Assembly: GCF_004193775.1 (NCBI RefSeq)
Contig: NC_041005.1
Coordinates: 10,852,501 to 10,916,500 of the forward strand
Source: Glycine soja
Taxonomy: Eukaryota > Streptophyta > Magnoliopsida > Fabales > Fabaceae
Length of the DNA stretch: 64,000 nt
Reading direction: 5' to 3'
Below the pieces are notes generated by a model. The model was given only the letters and a program-made list of their open reading frames with translations. It did not search any database and was not told the DNA's origin. The translations under genes and the position numbers were made by a program. Position 1 is the stretch's first letter. Every line of letters begins with the position of its first letter. Of the stretch, positions 1-12,137 are shown piece by piece.

Positions 1-270
1 GGGTTGAAAATATAAATAAAATTGCAGGCAGAGGCAGCAAATGGAATTCAGTGCTGTGAACCACAACAAATATATGCTACACAAACATGACAAGGTGCTC
101 AAAATTTATAGTAAAATCTAACAATGCTGACTCAGATGCCAAAGAAATTTAATTCTAACATAATAACATATATGTATTTATGATGTCGATAGTAATTAAA
201 GTTCAGCTGATGGTAGGACTAGAAGTTCTGTGTAGATCTTAACTTATAGTACTTGGTCTGTGCTGTTTAA

Positions 271-528
271 TCTCTATTTTAGGGGCGTGGCAGACAAGTG
301 GTTGTGTTAACGGAGATAGCATAAGATATACACATGTTTTTCCCTACCTAGTCCTCTGTTTATGATGGGATATACTAATGAATTCCTCACCTAGCAACAT
401 GATGGGAGTTAGCCTTGTGTATAACAACAATGGATTTCCTTTTGTGAACAGTTCTATGCTATGTGCCAAAGCATCCATGTTGCTACAGGTATGCATTTTC
501 TTTCTCTATTTTAGGGGCGTGGCAGACA
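271..528 (+). repeat. 26-bp exact direct repeat pair
   Basis: The stretch beginning tctctattttaggggcgtgg and ending cagaca occurs at 271-296 and again at 503-528. The second copy is also flanked by two copies of atgcattttctt. This looks like a local duplication beside the LINE remnant. Confidence 0.8.
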
Positions 529-855
529 TGCATTTTCTTATGTGGTATGCTTTTGCAGATTGGTGTGGAATTCAAACAGCATATAATCAGTCAGTGGAGA
601 AATTCTTTTGGGTTGGTGCAAGGAAAAGAAACAAAACTATTGTGGTGGAAGAATATGTGGTTAGCAGCTCTATGGACTATTTGAAACACAAGAAATAATT
701 TGTTCTTCAATGACTATCCTGTCGATCTGAAAAAGGCTATGGAGCTCATCAAAGTCAGATCTTGGAAATGGAACGTAGCCAAATTGAAGCACTTCAAGTG
801 TTCCATGTATCATTGGATTTCTAATATAAAGGTGATTATGAAACAAGAGCCATAA
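463..855 (+). pseudogene. LINE ORF2 C-terminal remnant
   Basis: One frame runs from 463 to a TAA at 853-855, broken by an in-frame TGA at 682-684 where LINE proteins usually have Trp (WTIW followed by TRNN). The tail reads NLFFNDYPVDLKKAMELIKV and then RSWKWNVAKLKHF, the pattern typical of the extreme C-terminus of plant non-LTR retrotransposon ORF2 proteins, downstream of the reverse transcriptase. Upstream, KLLWWKNMWL resembles the W-x-W/D-x-WL block of the same proteins. No reverse transcriptase core is present, so this is a 3' fragment. It is not expected to be functional. Confidence 0.65.
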
Positions 856-2373
856 ACCAACTTTCACAATGTGGAACTGGTATATTCAGCAAAATTAACA
901 GATGTGGAGTAACAATGAATTTCCAGAGGCAAAATTATATCAGTCAATGAATTGTGAGAAGAAGGGTACTAATGTTTTGATTTTAAAATAAGACTTGGAG
1001 TAGTAATATTACTCAAGCTTTGATAATTTTCGAGGGGTATATGGAAGTAAATGGAGTTATGCTTTTATGGTTTCTCAGTAAAGTCTAGCAGCTTCATTTT
1101 CTGTAATTAGTTTGTGTACTGCTGAAATTGTTGTGGGGGACTTAATGAAGGGTTTAAATTTGTGGTGTATTAGGAGAACACAGTTACAAAGGCACAAGGA
1201 AAGGAAGTTTTCTTTGGAGGTTAGAGTTTATTTATAAACAAACTGCTTTTGGTATACATAAATTTTAACATCTGCGTTCCTTTTCTCCTATAATGCTACA
1301 GTATGTACTCTTTACCTTTAGGTACCTCTGGTACCATTTATTTTATAATATTTGATTGGCTAATTAAAAAAAAAAAAGAATATTCAAATTTGGATTTGAT
1401 GGTATCATTAAAATTGTTTTTTTTTCTACCAAAAAAAGATGTAGAATTTTTTTTTACTATGATTTGAATATAATAATAAAAAAGTTAAATAGTCTTTTAA
1501 GTGTTACGGAAGGGCTCTCGGCCATGCCAAAAGACAAGGACAAACTTTTCTTACAAAAATCAATACTAAATGTAGAAAAAAGGGGAGGGGGGGGGGATTG
1601 GATCACACTTCCAACTTATTGATATTATTTATGTGGGTGTCTGTTTGCTTTATCTCATAATTGTCCCTTGGACAAAAACATAAGATTATCATACTTTTAT
1701 TGTGTTATTAGGGTGAAAAAAATAACAATGGAATTATGATCGTTATACACTTGCATTGCAATGAATTTCTCTCTTTCTGTCTGCTCTTCTTCTTTTCACT
1801 TCATCATCATTACAAACATGAATCCTGACCAGTAAGACACTATAATAACCATGGTATGGCCCCTCTGTCAATGTTTAACACATATGTTCAGAAGCATATT
1901 GATCTGTTGCATGTTTCTTTGTTTCTACATTCAATTAATGCTTAGCTACTTAATTTACTAGCATTATCAAAGTTAATGTTGTTAACAATGTTATTACTAT
2001 TTTATAAGAATATGAGGATATAACATAATGTGAGAATGTTATATATCATGGGAACTGATGGACCCTTATCCTCTCAAATAGAGGACCCATTTTAACTTTG
2101 TTGATGCTGAAGCAGTTCAATTGAAAGGAATGAAATGATTTTCACTTAAGGATTGAGGATCAACCCAAGAAAGATAAACCACAAGTTCAACATCACTCCC
2201 GCTCTTTGGTCGACTCCTACTTCCAATACCTTCATTTGTTCTACTTAAAAATGGGTTCAGCATATGACTTACAAGCTTGTCAAATAATGTTTGACACTAT
2301 TTATCAAAAAGGATTGCCACTCAAACGCTCCCACAGCCTTACATCTTATATTTTTGCGTGGTGTCAAAGTTAA
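856..2373. other. intergenic DNA, no gene seen
   Basis: AT-rich DNA with homopolymer runs (poly-A near 1365, poly-G near 1587). I see no coding region, RNA gene or transposon terminus. Confidence 0.6.
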
Positions 2374-2516
2374 CATCTAATTAGTTTATCTTTTGTTATT
2401 TATTGTATCGCTGCTGAGAACAATTTGAATTAGAATAGAATAATTCTATTTCCTCCACATATGTATTGTCTCTCTTCTCTCCTCTGTTTTTTATAATTTC
2501 CTCCTCAAAACCAACA
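2374..2516 (+). repeat. truncated 5' LTR of copia element
   Basis: Matches the 3' part of the 4386-4715 LTR and ends in the same CCAACA. The first ~190 bp of the LTR are missing. Confidence 0.85.
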
Positions 2517-2554
2517 ATTGGTATCAAGAGCTTTATTCTTACGGGACCTGTACC

Positions 2555-3967
2555 ATGGAAGGTGATGGAGAGAATTATGATCTTTGGGAAGTGAAAATGC
2601 AATCCTACATGGATTCTTTGGATTAATGGGATGCTGTAGAAGAGGATTATGAAATATATCCGCTGCCTGAAAATCCCACCATGGCCCAAATTAAAAATCA
2701 CAAGGAAAGAAAGATGAAGAAGGCAAAGGCGAGGTCATGTTTGTTCACTGGTGTTTCACAAATGATATTCATCAGAATCATGACTTTTAAATCACCCAAA
2801 GCAATTTGGGATTATCTGAAAGAGGAATACGCTGGAGATGATAAAATACGAAGCATGCAAGTGCTGAATTTAAGGAGGGAATTTGAGCTTCAAAGGATGG
2901 AAGAGTCAGAGACAATCAAAGAATGCTCAAACAAATTGTTGGGTATTGCCAACAAGATAAAGTTGTTGGGAAGTGATTTTGCTGATTCGAGAATTGTAGA
3001 GAAAATTTTGGTAATAGTGCCAGAGAGGTATGAAGCATTTATAGCTTCATTGGAGAACACTAAGGATCTGTCGAAAATCACATTGGCAGAAGTGCTACAT
3101 GCCCTACAAGCTCAAGAGCGGCGAAGGTTGATGAGGCAAGATCGTGTCTTCGAAGGTGCTTTGCCCACCAAACATCATGGATTTGATGAAAGCAAAAAGA
3201 AGTTTTTCAAGAAGAATCAGCCAGCAAGCAGTGAAAATAGTGCAAACAACCAAAACAAAGACAAGGATAAAAAGGAAAATTATCCACCTTGTCAGCATTG
3301 CGGAAAATTGGGTCACCCACCATACAAATGTTGGAAACGGCCAGACGCAAAGTGCAGCAAGTGCAATTAGCTTGGACATGAATCTATAATTTGTAAAAGC
3401 AAATTTCTGCAGCAAGAAGTTGATGCCCAAGTTGTTGAGCAGGAGGAAGATTATATTTTTGTTGCAACATGCTATTCGATGAGGAGTGGTTCTAAGTGTT
3501 GGTTGATTGATAGTGGTTGTACGAACCACATGACATATGATAAGATTCTATTCAAGGATTTGAAGCCAACTAATGTCTCAAAGGTCATAATTGGGAATAG
3601 TGGCTATATTCCAGTAAAAGGAAAAAGAACTGTTGCAATTTCAACGTGTTCAGGTATCAAATTAATATTAGATGTTCTTTATGTACCTAACATTGACCAA
3701 AACTTTCTAAGTGTAGGTCAGTTGATTAAAAAGGGATTTAAAGTGTCCTTTGAACATCAACATTGCTTTATCTATGACATTTTTGGCCAGGAAGTTCTAA
3801 GGGTTAAAATGAAAGGTAAAAGCTTTTCATTTGATCCAGCAGAGGAGGAGCATACAACCTATTTCACTCAAGTCACACCCACGGAATTCAAGCACAAGAG
3901 ACTTGGTCATTGCCATCTTGAAAGAATGCTAAACATGAAAAAAGGAAATATGCAAAAGATAATTTGA
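2555..3967 (+). pseudogene. copia gag-protease-integrase (N-terminal part), broken
   Basis: A single frame from ATG 2555 is interrupted by TAA at 2624-2626 and TAG at 3368-3370. Domains in order: a UBN2-type gag (around DYLKEEYAGDDKIRSMQVL), zinc knuckle CQHCGKLGHPPYKC, a second knuckle beginning CSKCN that is cut by the second stop, a protease core CWLIDSGCTNHM with the DSG triad, and a GAG pre-integrase segment with HKRLGHCHLERM. The frame ends at a TGA just past this motif, where the internal deletion joins it to the RNase H end in another frame. Gag-pol of copia elements is normally one long ORF, so about two thirds is missing. Confidence 0.9.
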
Positions 3968-4407
3968 AGAAGTTTCAAATGAAGGAATGCAAATCTGTTA
4001 GCACACCAATGAATCAAAAGGAGAAGTTCAACAAGGAAGAAGGTGTTGATAACATTGATGAAGGATATTATGGGAGCTTGATTGGATGTCTAATGCATCT
4101 CACTACAACAAGGCCAAATATTCTATTTGCTCAAAAGAATAAAACTGAAATTTTTGTTGACAATCAAGTAGCCATTGCTATTGCAAATAATTCCGTGTGT
4201 CATGGGAAGACTAAACATTTCAACATCAAAGTCTATTATTTGATAAAGATGCAACAAAGTGGAGAAGTGAACTTAATTTACTGCAAGTCTAAAGATCAAT
4301 TGGCTGACATGTTTACAAAGTCACTACCTATCAACAAACTTGAACTCAAAGAATTGGAGTTTGCAGTTCCAAAAGCAAGGAGGAGTGTTGAAGATATACT
4401 TTTGTAA
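3964..4407 (+). pseudogene. copia RT/RNase H C-terminal fragment
   Basis: Reads CKSVSTPMNQKEKF, then YYGSLIGCLMHLTTTRPNI, then a jump to IFVDNQVAIAIANN, HGKTKHFNIKVYYL and KDQLADMFTKSL. These are the standard C-terminal blocks of copia pol. The segment between TTRPNILFAQ and KNKTEIFVDNQ, normally about 100 residues, is deleted in frame. It sits just upstream of the polypurine tract and 3' LTR, as expected for the end of pol. It is in a different frame from the gag part. Confidence 0.85.
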
Positions 4408-4715
4408 CTGCATAGTATTTTATTTTTCAATTTTTAAAATAGGATTTAGTAAATAAGTTGGTTTCCTATATTTTAGGAGTAAGTCAGTTTTAATGGATTA
4501 GCCTAGTCAATAAGTGGTTCCTATCTTTAAGGAGCAAGTTAGTTTTAATATTCTATTTTGCTAATATCTTGTTATCTAATTATTTTATCTTTTGCTATTT
4601 ATTGTATTGCTGCTGAGAACAATTTGAATTAGAATAGAATAATTCTATTTCCTCCACATACGTATTATCTCTCTTCTCTCCTCTGTTTTTTATAATTTCC
4701 TCCACAAAACCAACA
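4386..4715 (+). repeat. 3' LTR of copia element
   Basis: 330 bp bounded by TGTTG and CAACA. The last part repeats at 2374-2516. Confidence 0.85.
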
Positions 4716-4889
4716 TGTATAACTAATCTTTGTGGACCTTTGGGATTACTCCTAAAGATATCCAGGTACAATGGGTCCTAGTAAAATTGGCAAGATGAAA
4801 TTTCAGTCAAAAAGAGGCATAGTTACACCAATCAGATGGACGTCACTTGTGATGAAACTAGGGACATGTTATTTCTAGTGTTGGGGTTT

Positions 4890-5001
4890 TGTTGTGTTGT
4901 TGGTCAGAAATTTCAGAAAAGAAAGTTCGAGGCTGGTGGGGAGACTGTTGTGTTTTTGGTTAGAAATGTCAGAAAAGAAAGTTCCAGGCTGGTGGGGAGA
5001 C
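4890..5001 (+). repeat. tandem duplication, 2 x 56 bp
   Basis: Units 4890-4945 and 4946-5001 differ at only a few positions. Both contain cagaaaagaaagttc and end ggctggtggggagac. Function unknown. Confidence 0.85.
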
Positions 5002-7080
5002 CTACTGTGACTACTATCTGTTGTTTCTGAAGTTAAAGAACAGTGATGGACAAACTGTGTAGTTCAGGATGTGACTAATTGAGACTACACACAACCAGTG
5101 TGGCAATAGTCCCTTTAGGGAAACACTGAATTATGTGTTCAAACTATGTGTGTGTCAGTGGTGGAAGATATATTAGAGACAGAGTGAAATGCTCTGGTGA
5201 TTACTATTAACAAATATGAGGTCCATTTCAAAATGGAACAACTAGAAGATGACAATTCACAACAGAATAATTCATCATGAAATAAATACGAGACCTATAA
5301 CTTGTCGTATTGGCTAGGGCTTGAGAAAAAGCAACAATAGCTTTTAAACTCCACCATAAAGGTGAACAATTCCTTTTTCTAAGGGAATATTACTAAAAAG
5401 GGGGAAGAATTGGATATTAATTGTATTGTATGTACTTGTAGCTCATGTGATTAAGCAACTGGATTTTGAAATTTTGTATTTCTTTCTTTTGGTTTTCTCC
5501 CAATCAAATTGGGAAAAAAATATATCAGGAATTATATTATATATTTCAAATTTGACAAATTTCACTAACTGTTTCAGCGGGATTATATTATATATTTCTT
5601 TCTTTTGGTTTTGTCCCAGATATATTGTCATTAGGGCTAAGGCGATGAGCTTGGAATGATTTAATCATTTTCAACACTACTTTTTGAAGGTTTCAAATTT
5701 TGGGGGGCACAAGTTCTCACTTTAGTACTTGATTACTTTCCATCCATGTAGCCACATGCGCACTTTCTTTTTTTGATGAATTTTTTTGAATAATAATTGA
5801 AGTGCAAAAGCAAGGGAAGGGAAGCTTGTTGTGTGTCACTGCAGTTGCATTGTAGGTGTGCTAAACTATGACTACTTACTTTCTCTTTTATTAATAATTA
5901 GAACCAAGATGAGGTGGCTATAAAAGGGATGCGGAAGCAAAACAGTGCTTTCCATTTGCTAAATTTGATAAAAGTTGTTAACAAGCCCATAATATAGCAG
6001 TCTAACAAATATTCATTCATTTCACCTACTTCAGGTAGCGCTATTGTCAACACCAGTATACACCACAGAGTGTTCTTAATTTCATGCATGTACAAACTCA
6101 TATACTTTTTTCACTTTTAAAGGACTCAAGAGGAACTAAGGAAGTACAATATTACAGTGTATTCCACTTCTACAAAATTCGGTAAAGTAGCAGGGTTGTA
6201 ATATGTATGATTATAGTAGTCAAATACCTGTTGGAGGACAACAGAGATGTTGAGAAATTGATGATGTCTATCCCTTGGTGATTCAACTCGTAATAGAGAT
6301 GGTAATTGTCTACACATGTGAAAAAGAGTGAAAGTCATGCTATAGAGATAAGTAAATCTTTGTTATCAGTGCCTACTTTTCACCCAAATTAAAAGAACAA
6401 AGTAAACAATAAACATATAACACAGAAAAAATTGGGTTATAAATATAATTGTACTCAGGATGACAGAATAGAATGAGACCTTGAACAATCATTGTTTAGG
6501 TTAAAGTGAAAAGATAAACAATAGTAATTCAGGTTAGTTTTAAATAGATACAAAGCAAACTTTGGATTTCATAGCTGGCAAACTCATGCCTGAGTCTTCA
6601 AATAAATATTGTTATCCATAAGATGCTATAAGGGAAGTGATAGAAATTATGCCATAAAATTCACATAAAAGGGAAGCAAGAGTTTGGCCAAAGATTTGAG
6701 AGTCAATTCGCTGAATCCATTTTGGAAGGCAATGCTCAGCTTGCTTATCAAAAACTTGCAACTGCTACTATGGAAAAATTGATGCCACGAATAGAAGGGA
6801 AGGGAGAGTTTGGCCAGCCTAGGTGGAGGCTACTGTATGCACCTAAAAAATAATAGTTTAGTTTCTATGGATCCTACAGCAGATCCTCTGAAGTCACTTC
6901 CCAGTGATATATGTTTTAGTTTCTTCTTGCTAACTTCATTTAATTTTTAAAAATTAAATGGATATAAATTGAATAATATAATTCAATAGCTTCATTTCTC
7001 AGTTTCAACTTACAAGTGGGACTCTTTTGTTTTTTTTAATATAATTACTGTTTTAATTTTTTGGGTCAACCATTGCATTA
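5002..7080. other. intergenic DNA with degenerate local duplications
   Basis: The motif tatttctttcttttggtttt occurs near 5478 and again near 5592, and attatattatatatttc occurs near 5530 and 5582. This suggests an old local duplication, possibly of retrotransposon LTR origin. I can support no gene here. Confidence 0.5.
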
Positions 7081-7500
7081 ACAAATGTGTGGAAAATGAT
7101 GACATGTGCCTGGTTTATGACTTCTTGGCTCTTGGCACAATGACAGAGCATCTTTACAAGGGCAACAACCTATGGATACTCTATCATGGAAGCAAAGGTT
7201 GGAGATTTGCATTGGAGCTGCAAAAGGGCTTCACTACCTTCACATTGGGGCTTAGTACATCAGCATTCATATAGATGTGAAAACAACAAACATTCTCTTC
7301 GATCAAAACTCGAATGGCAAGGTTTCAGATTTAGGCTTGTCTACAACGGGTGCAACCATGAACACTGTTCATGTTAGTACGGTGGTGAAGGGAAGTTTTG
7401 CCTACTTCAATCTTGAATACTTCAGGAGGCAACAGTTGACTGAAAAATCTCGTGTACTTTAGGAGGCAACAGTTGACTTCAGGAAGTTTTTGCCTACTTT
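7081..7500 (+). pseudogene. CrRLK1L (FERONIA-type) receptor kinase fragment
   Basis: Only part of a kinase domain remains. NDDMCLVYDFLALGTMTEHL reads in the frame of 7089. After a frameshift near 7170-7180 it continues as LSWKQRLEICIGAAKGLHYL, a hallmark of malectin-like (CrRLK1L) kinases. An in-frame TAG sits at 7253-7255. The catalytic loop reads HIDVKTTN (normally HRDVKTTN) and the DFG motif is [25 protein letters not shown] and LTEKS follow, then the match stops. No extracellular or membrane part is present. The last ~60 bp repeat the aggaggcaacagttgact and gaagtttttgcctactt strings in scrambled order. Clearly non-functional. Confidence 0.85.
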
Positions 7501-8125
7501 TAAAACAGACAATGCCTTAATATATAAATATAATTGATGTGAGCCAAACAATTTATCTTTGTTACCTAGGTTGTACTTGTTCCATTGAATCTCTCATTCT
7601 ATTTGTCAGTGTGCTTGGTCTTTGGATTCTCTAACATTACATCATTACTTACCTACATTTTTACCAATCATAAATTTTCCTACATCATTATTTACCTGCA
7701 TATTCATTAATCAAGCACGACGTTGTAGCTTACAGAACCTAACATGATTTTGGGATACTTCCTTCTGGAATTTGAGTTTGTCCTTTGCGTGTTAACCACA
7801 ATTATATACACAGAGAACAACAAAATAACAACATGGCATCTACTAAGTAGTTTAATAAGAAAAGAAATCCAATTTGAGGAGATTTTGGAAGTCAAGTCAT
7901 CAATAAATATATTTTCTAGTTGCATTATTCTCAAAGTAGGTGTATATTTAAATTGTAATGGGTTATGACTTTGTGTGCATAATTCATGTTACTTATATGT
8001 GGCGTTTTCCCTACATTGTGAAAGATGCATAGTGTGCATAATTGCATATATTAGCCCTTATCATTAAACCAAGACATTAGCCATCTAGCTCTTGTTGACA
8101 TTCCAATAACTTTGGTGCTATCATC
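7501..8125. other. intergenic DNA, no gene seen
   Basis: AT-rich. A 74-codon reading frame at 7744-7968 has no recognisable motif and overlaps another on the opposite strand, so I do not call it a gene. Confidence 0.5.
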
Positions 8126-8411
8126 ATGGAGATCAATGCATCCCCCGACAACATTAATTCAGTCAAGTACAATGTACATGAAAAACAGCCTTACCAAACT
8201 TGGTATCACTTTCAGCCCCTGCAAAATTGGATGAATGGTATTATCCTTGCTCTTTAGCACTCTCTTATACTGTCCTTTCAATTATAGCACATACGCTTAT
8301 GTTCATATGTTCTAAATCACTACCATCTATGTCTAATTATTTTCTCTGCCATTTGACATGCTTTGCTGATGAAAATTGAACATGGTTGCCTTCATCATGC
8401 AGATCCAAATG
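8126..8411 (+). pseudogene. GH32 acid invertase fragment: exon 1 end plus 9-bp mini-exon
   Basis: 8126-8237 encodes ...KQPYQTWYHFQPLQNWMN, the start of the beta-fructofuranosidase domain of cell-wall/vacuolar invertases, and ends in AATG followed by a donor gtatta. At 8403-8411 the 9 bases ATCCAAATG sit between cag and gtatgc. Spliced, N + G/AT-CCA-AAT-G/G gives the catalytic NDPNG motif. A 9-bp exon encoding DPN is a known feature of plant invertase genes. The next exon (expected to begin with GPMYYNG-like sequence) is not found, and the segmental duplication starts about 290 bp later, so this is a 5' fragment only. Exon 1 has no clear signal peptide. Confidence 0.75.
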
Positions 8412-8703
8412 GTATGCTAGTGAACTTCTCTGACTTTCAGTTAAATTAGTATTTATCTCTGGCCCATGTCACCCCCCTCCGCCAAATCCCAATGAGAAAT
8501 TATTTGGAGAAATAAACAATCACTCCTTGTTCATGTTAACCCCCCATTAGATTACTATATGATGTGTAACCATCATGTTTCTATTGTTCTGGCTAATCTT
8601 TATCTGAGACATGTAGTTGAATTTTTCAATTTACTATCAAAGAGTTTATAAAGTTTAGTTACATGTTACCCAAAGATTGATCCGGACCCATGATAATCCC
8701 GAA

Positions 8704-9482
8704 CTTTACAAAGGCACCATTTTTTAGTTCATGACCATTAGGTATCATGACTTGGGAATGATGACGTTGATCCTGATTTTCATACAACGGGGGATGCCAA
8801 TAAGAGAATATCGTTAACATAATGAAAATGTCATACTTGATAAATGGATATACCTGTCGGTTTTAAATTGTTCATACAACAAATTAATTAAAAAAAATCA
8901 AGTTACTCTATTAATAACTCTTTTTTAAAAGTTATTCCCTTAAAAAACTATATGTATATATTAAATTTTATCAATTCAATAGCTGAATATTTTAATATTA
9001 ACTCAACAATCGTATACATTACATTTTAAATAAATTTAACATTTGCATTTATGTAGTTCTATAATCAACTTTTACTTTTATTTTTAAGAAATACATTATA
9101 CATTAAATTTAATCATTTAACGGAGTAATTATAAACCTCATTTATTTAATAAAAACTTTTATTTCAGCTATTGGATTAATAAAATTAACACACGGAGAGA
9201 TTGATAGATAGATAGTTATTGGAAAGAGTATTTTGACCCTCCTCAATTGAAAAAGACACTAATTATTATTAGTTGTCTACTTTTAATTTATTAAGTTTTT
9301 TGACATCTCTATAAAGTAAAACAAGAGATGATATCAATCAAATAAGAAAAAGATAAATTAATCAAATGTAATTATATTTTTCTAAACTTGTGGCTATTTA
9401 ATAATTTTTTAATTTATATATAAAGCTTTAAATAGAATTTCTTTTAAAACAAGTAAACAAAGTGGAAATTTGAGGCCAAACA
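8704..9482 (+). repeat. duplication copy A, segment a
   Basis: Matches 57433-58218 in the same orientation, from aaaggcaccat through tgaccattaggtatcatgac to caagtaaacaaagtggaaat and aaaca. Differences are scattered substitutions and small indels. At 9482 the match stops where CACTA-like DNA begins. Confidence 0.9.
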
Positions 9483-9507
9483 TATATAGAAATACAGCAA
9501 CAGCTTT

Positions 9508-9795
9508 CTACATCGGTTAAATGGGGTTTTCTATATCAATTTACGATTGTCGTCATAGACTACATCATAAAAAGGGGTAGCTATTCTATGATGGTCGCAC
9601 AGATCGTCTTAGAATGTGTATATTTCTAAGATGGTCACGTCAGAAGGACTGATGTACAAAACATTTTATTCTACGACGATCACATGCAATGATCGATGTA
9701 GAATCCTTTTAATTATACGACAGTCACTTGTCAAGGATCGATGTCGAAAGTTTTTAATTCTACAACGGTCTTACCAGAACCGATGTAGAATGCAT
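9508..9795. repeat. CACTA subterminal repeats
   Basis: Alternating forward and reverse copies of a motif close to ttctacatcggtt / aaccgatgtagaa, followed by a poly-T run near 9797-9833. Confidence 0.65.
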
Positions 9796-10106
9796 TTTTT
9801 TTTTTTTTTTTTTGTTGGATTTTTTTTTTTTTTTGCTATTCACAGACTTCAAACGTCAAAATTGAAGGAATAAACACACAATGTACATAAATAATCATAA
9901 TTTTAAAATATAATTAAATGTTAATTTTTTATATTTTTTTATAGAAAATAATGATAATAAAATTTATACACAAATATTTATTTTGTACAATGCTAACTAC
10001 TAACTTATTCTACAAAAAGAAGTACCAAAATTAATATATTTGCGTCTACAAATTTGTTCACGCGAGCTCATGGTATGAATACAAATGGATAAGATGATTG
10101 GAATGT

Positions 10107-10112
<6 letters not shown>

Positions 10113-10158
<46 letters not shown>
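10113..10158. repeat. (TA)n microsatellite
   Basis: About 23 TA units. It generates a spurious YIYIYI reading frame on the minus strand. Confidence 0.95.
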
Positions 10159-10163
<5 letters not shown>

Positions 10164-10278
10164 CTTGAGATGCAGATATAATAATAAATATATAAATATG
10201 ATTAAACAAGATTTGCAGAATTGAACAAAGCCGTAAATGATTAAATGATATCAGTGCAAATTTTGGGTCCCATTACTT

Positions 10279-10942
10279 GATGGAAAAGATTTGGCTTTCC
10301 TTTTGTGATCCTTGAGACTCACCATGCCCATTATGGACATGATAGTTGTTCAGACCAAAAACAGCCTCAACAAAACTATTGTATGCTAAAAGAGGAGACT
10401 TGACTGGTGAGGAAAACACAATAGTTAAAATCAAATGACAAACATTTTTCAATTTATATATAATGGCAAGTATAAATATCAAGATAATGCTTCAGACCTT
10501 TCAAAATATTTCCAAAGAGAAAATCCGCTAACTGCCTTATCTTTTCTGATTCATCACCAAGTGACAAAAGGAACAGAAGAAATAGCACTCCTTTCCATTT
10601 CACATAGTCCCTCTAGATAAAAGAAAATCATATTTTAGCAAACAATACAATTTTTCCCTCTTCACCTTTTAGAAGAGATAATGAAAACAAGCTGTGAAAT
10701 AGAAGCAATTGATTCATAAAAAGTACCTGCAGCAATCTGGAAAGCAATATGAACGTTTGCCTTCTCACAAGTTCACAGGGATCTAAGAGACATCTTGTGA
10801 TCTTTGTTATGTAACTGATAACTTCCATGAAAAAGAAGTTAGAATAGCAAGGCAAATATTTGCTTACATTCAATTTAAGCATTTTGCATAATGTAAATAT
10901 TGGATTTCTGCCACAGCACAAAACATAAATTACTCCTATTTA

Positions 10943-10991
<49 letters not shown>

Positions 10992-11365
10992 CAATCTGCT
11001 ATGTGTTTATCAATATGTTCAAGAACACTACATGATTGTATATGCAATAGAGGAACTACATTGCTCATATCAGCAGATGGGCAAACAATAACTACAGACC
11101 CAACTGTATAAATCGCTATTACTGCTTTAGACAATGACTTGGACTTTGCTACTGATTTCCTGCCTTTGCTAGTCTCACTTCTAGGTGGAGTGAAGAAGCT
11201 ACCTTCTGCATTTTGTTCTGAATTCTCTGAAATGAATTTTTCTATAATTCCAGAAGCCCTGGAGAGAACTTGGTGGACCCATTTCAAGACTAATGCTTCT
11301 GCCTCTTCGAGATTTGAAGCTTTCCTCTTGAATAATGTTTTTAGTGCTTTTAAAAGAGCATCAAC
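10279..11365 (-). pseudogene. CAPD3: condensin-2 subunit CAP-D3 gene fragment
   Basis: Minus-strand exons keep correct splice sites and phases. About 11035-11365 reads VDALLKALKTLFKRKASNL..., then KWVHQVLSRASGIIEKFISE, SFFTPPRSETSKGRKS and VIVCPSADMSNVVPLLH. About 10727-10830 reads YITKITRCLLDPCELVRRQT and FILLSRLLQ. 10498-10612 reads RDYVKWKGVLFL... to GNILK. 10279-10403 reads VKSPLLAYNSFVEAVFGLNN and on to QIFSIK, then stops at TAA. This is the HEAT-repeat region of the plant condensin-II CAP-D3 subunit, which acts in chromosome compaction. Two or more exons between VVPLLH and YITKI are missing, replaced in part by a TTA microsatellite. Identification is from recalled homologues. Confidence 0.75.
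10943..10990. repeat. (TTA)n microsatellite
   Basis: About 15 TTA units, located where CAP-D3 exons appear to have been lost. Confidence 0.95.
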
Positions 11366-12137
11366 CTATCAAGCAAAAGTAACAAGTCAACAAAGTGTAC
11401 TATTTAACTCTATAATTATAATGTTCTCAGCCATTATCATTTTGTTCTACCTCTATACCTCTCAGTTTAACTTGTCCACCTTTCTGTATAGATTTATCAA
11501 CTAAAATACCAGCTAACATTATTTCTATGAAAATAGTTGTTCCATTAACAATTAATAACAAATTTATTATCACAGCACTATTTAATATATAAGTCTAGAT
11601 AGCTTGGCTAATTGCTTAAGAAACTAAGATGATCGTGGAACTAATATTTGTTTATTAAATGACGTTGTATAAAGAGTGTCCAGTTTTCTTCATTGTGTGA
11701 AGCAGTAGAGTAAACAAGATAAATGCTTAAGGTTCAGATGGAATGAAATTCCCATGACCTGGCATAAGACAAAAAATAGAACTGAGAGGAAGACATTTAC
11801 ACATCTTAAAACTTAAAAGACCATGCAGAAGTGTTAATTTCAAGGCAACCTTCAGTCCAGTCCACTCCACAAGATATTGGCATCATTAATAGACAGATTT
11901 GTTACCATATATTTTTAAGTGTTAAGAAATTATAATATATGATGCAACAAGATGATAATCAGGACAAATAAGCATCCCATGAAAAGCATTATGAAATTCT
12001 AAATCTGGTGGATAAATAAAGTCGTGTTTAACAATGGTAGAATATCACACATTCACACCATCCAGATAGACATTGAAGAATAATACAAGAAGCAAGTGTT
12101 AGAAGCCCCTAATGAATTCGATCAATAATACTACTTA

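Larger units (their letters stand above)
2374..4715 (+). mobile_element. internally deleted Ty1/copia retrotransposon
   Basis: The 3' LTR is 4386-4715 (330 bp, TGTTG...CAACA), preceded by the purine-rich tract aaaagcaaggaggag. A truncated 5' LTR (about 2374-2516) matches the last 140 bp of the 3' LTR almost base for base. A primer-binding site tggtatcaagagct at 2519-2532 resembles the complement of initiator tRNA-Met. Between the LTRs are gag, protease, the start of integrase and then the RNase H end, so most of integrase and reverse transcriptase is deleted. The element cannot move by itself. I found no clear target duplication, because the 5' LTR edge is lost. Confidence 0.9.

Noticed and set aside
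3104..3529. 141-codon minus-strand ORF
   Set aside because: Antisense shadow of the copia gag-protease frame.
10000..10209. Minus-strand ORF of Tyr/Ile repeats
   Set aside because: Produced by the (TA)n microsatellite. The same applies to the frame at 45705-45920.
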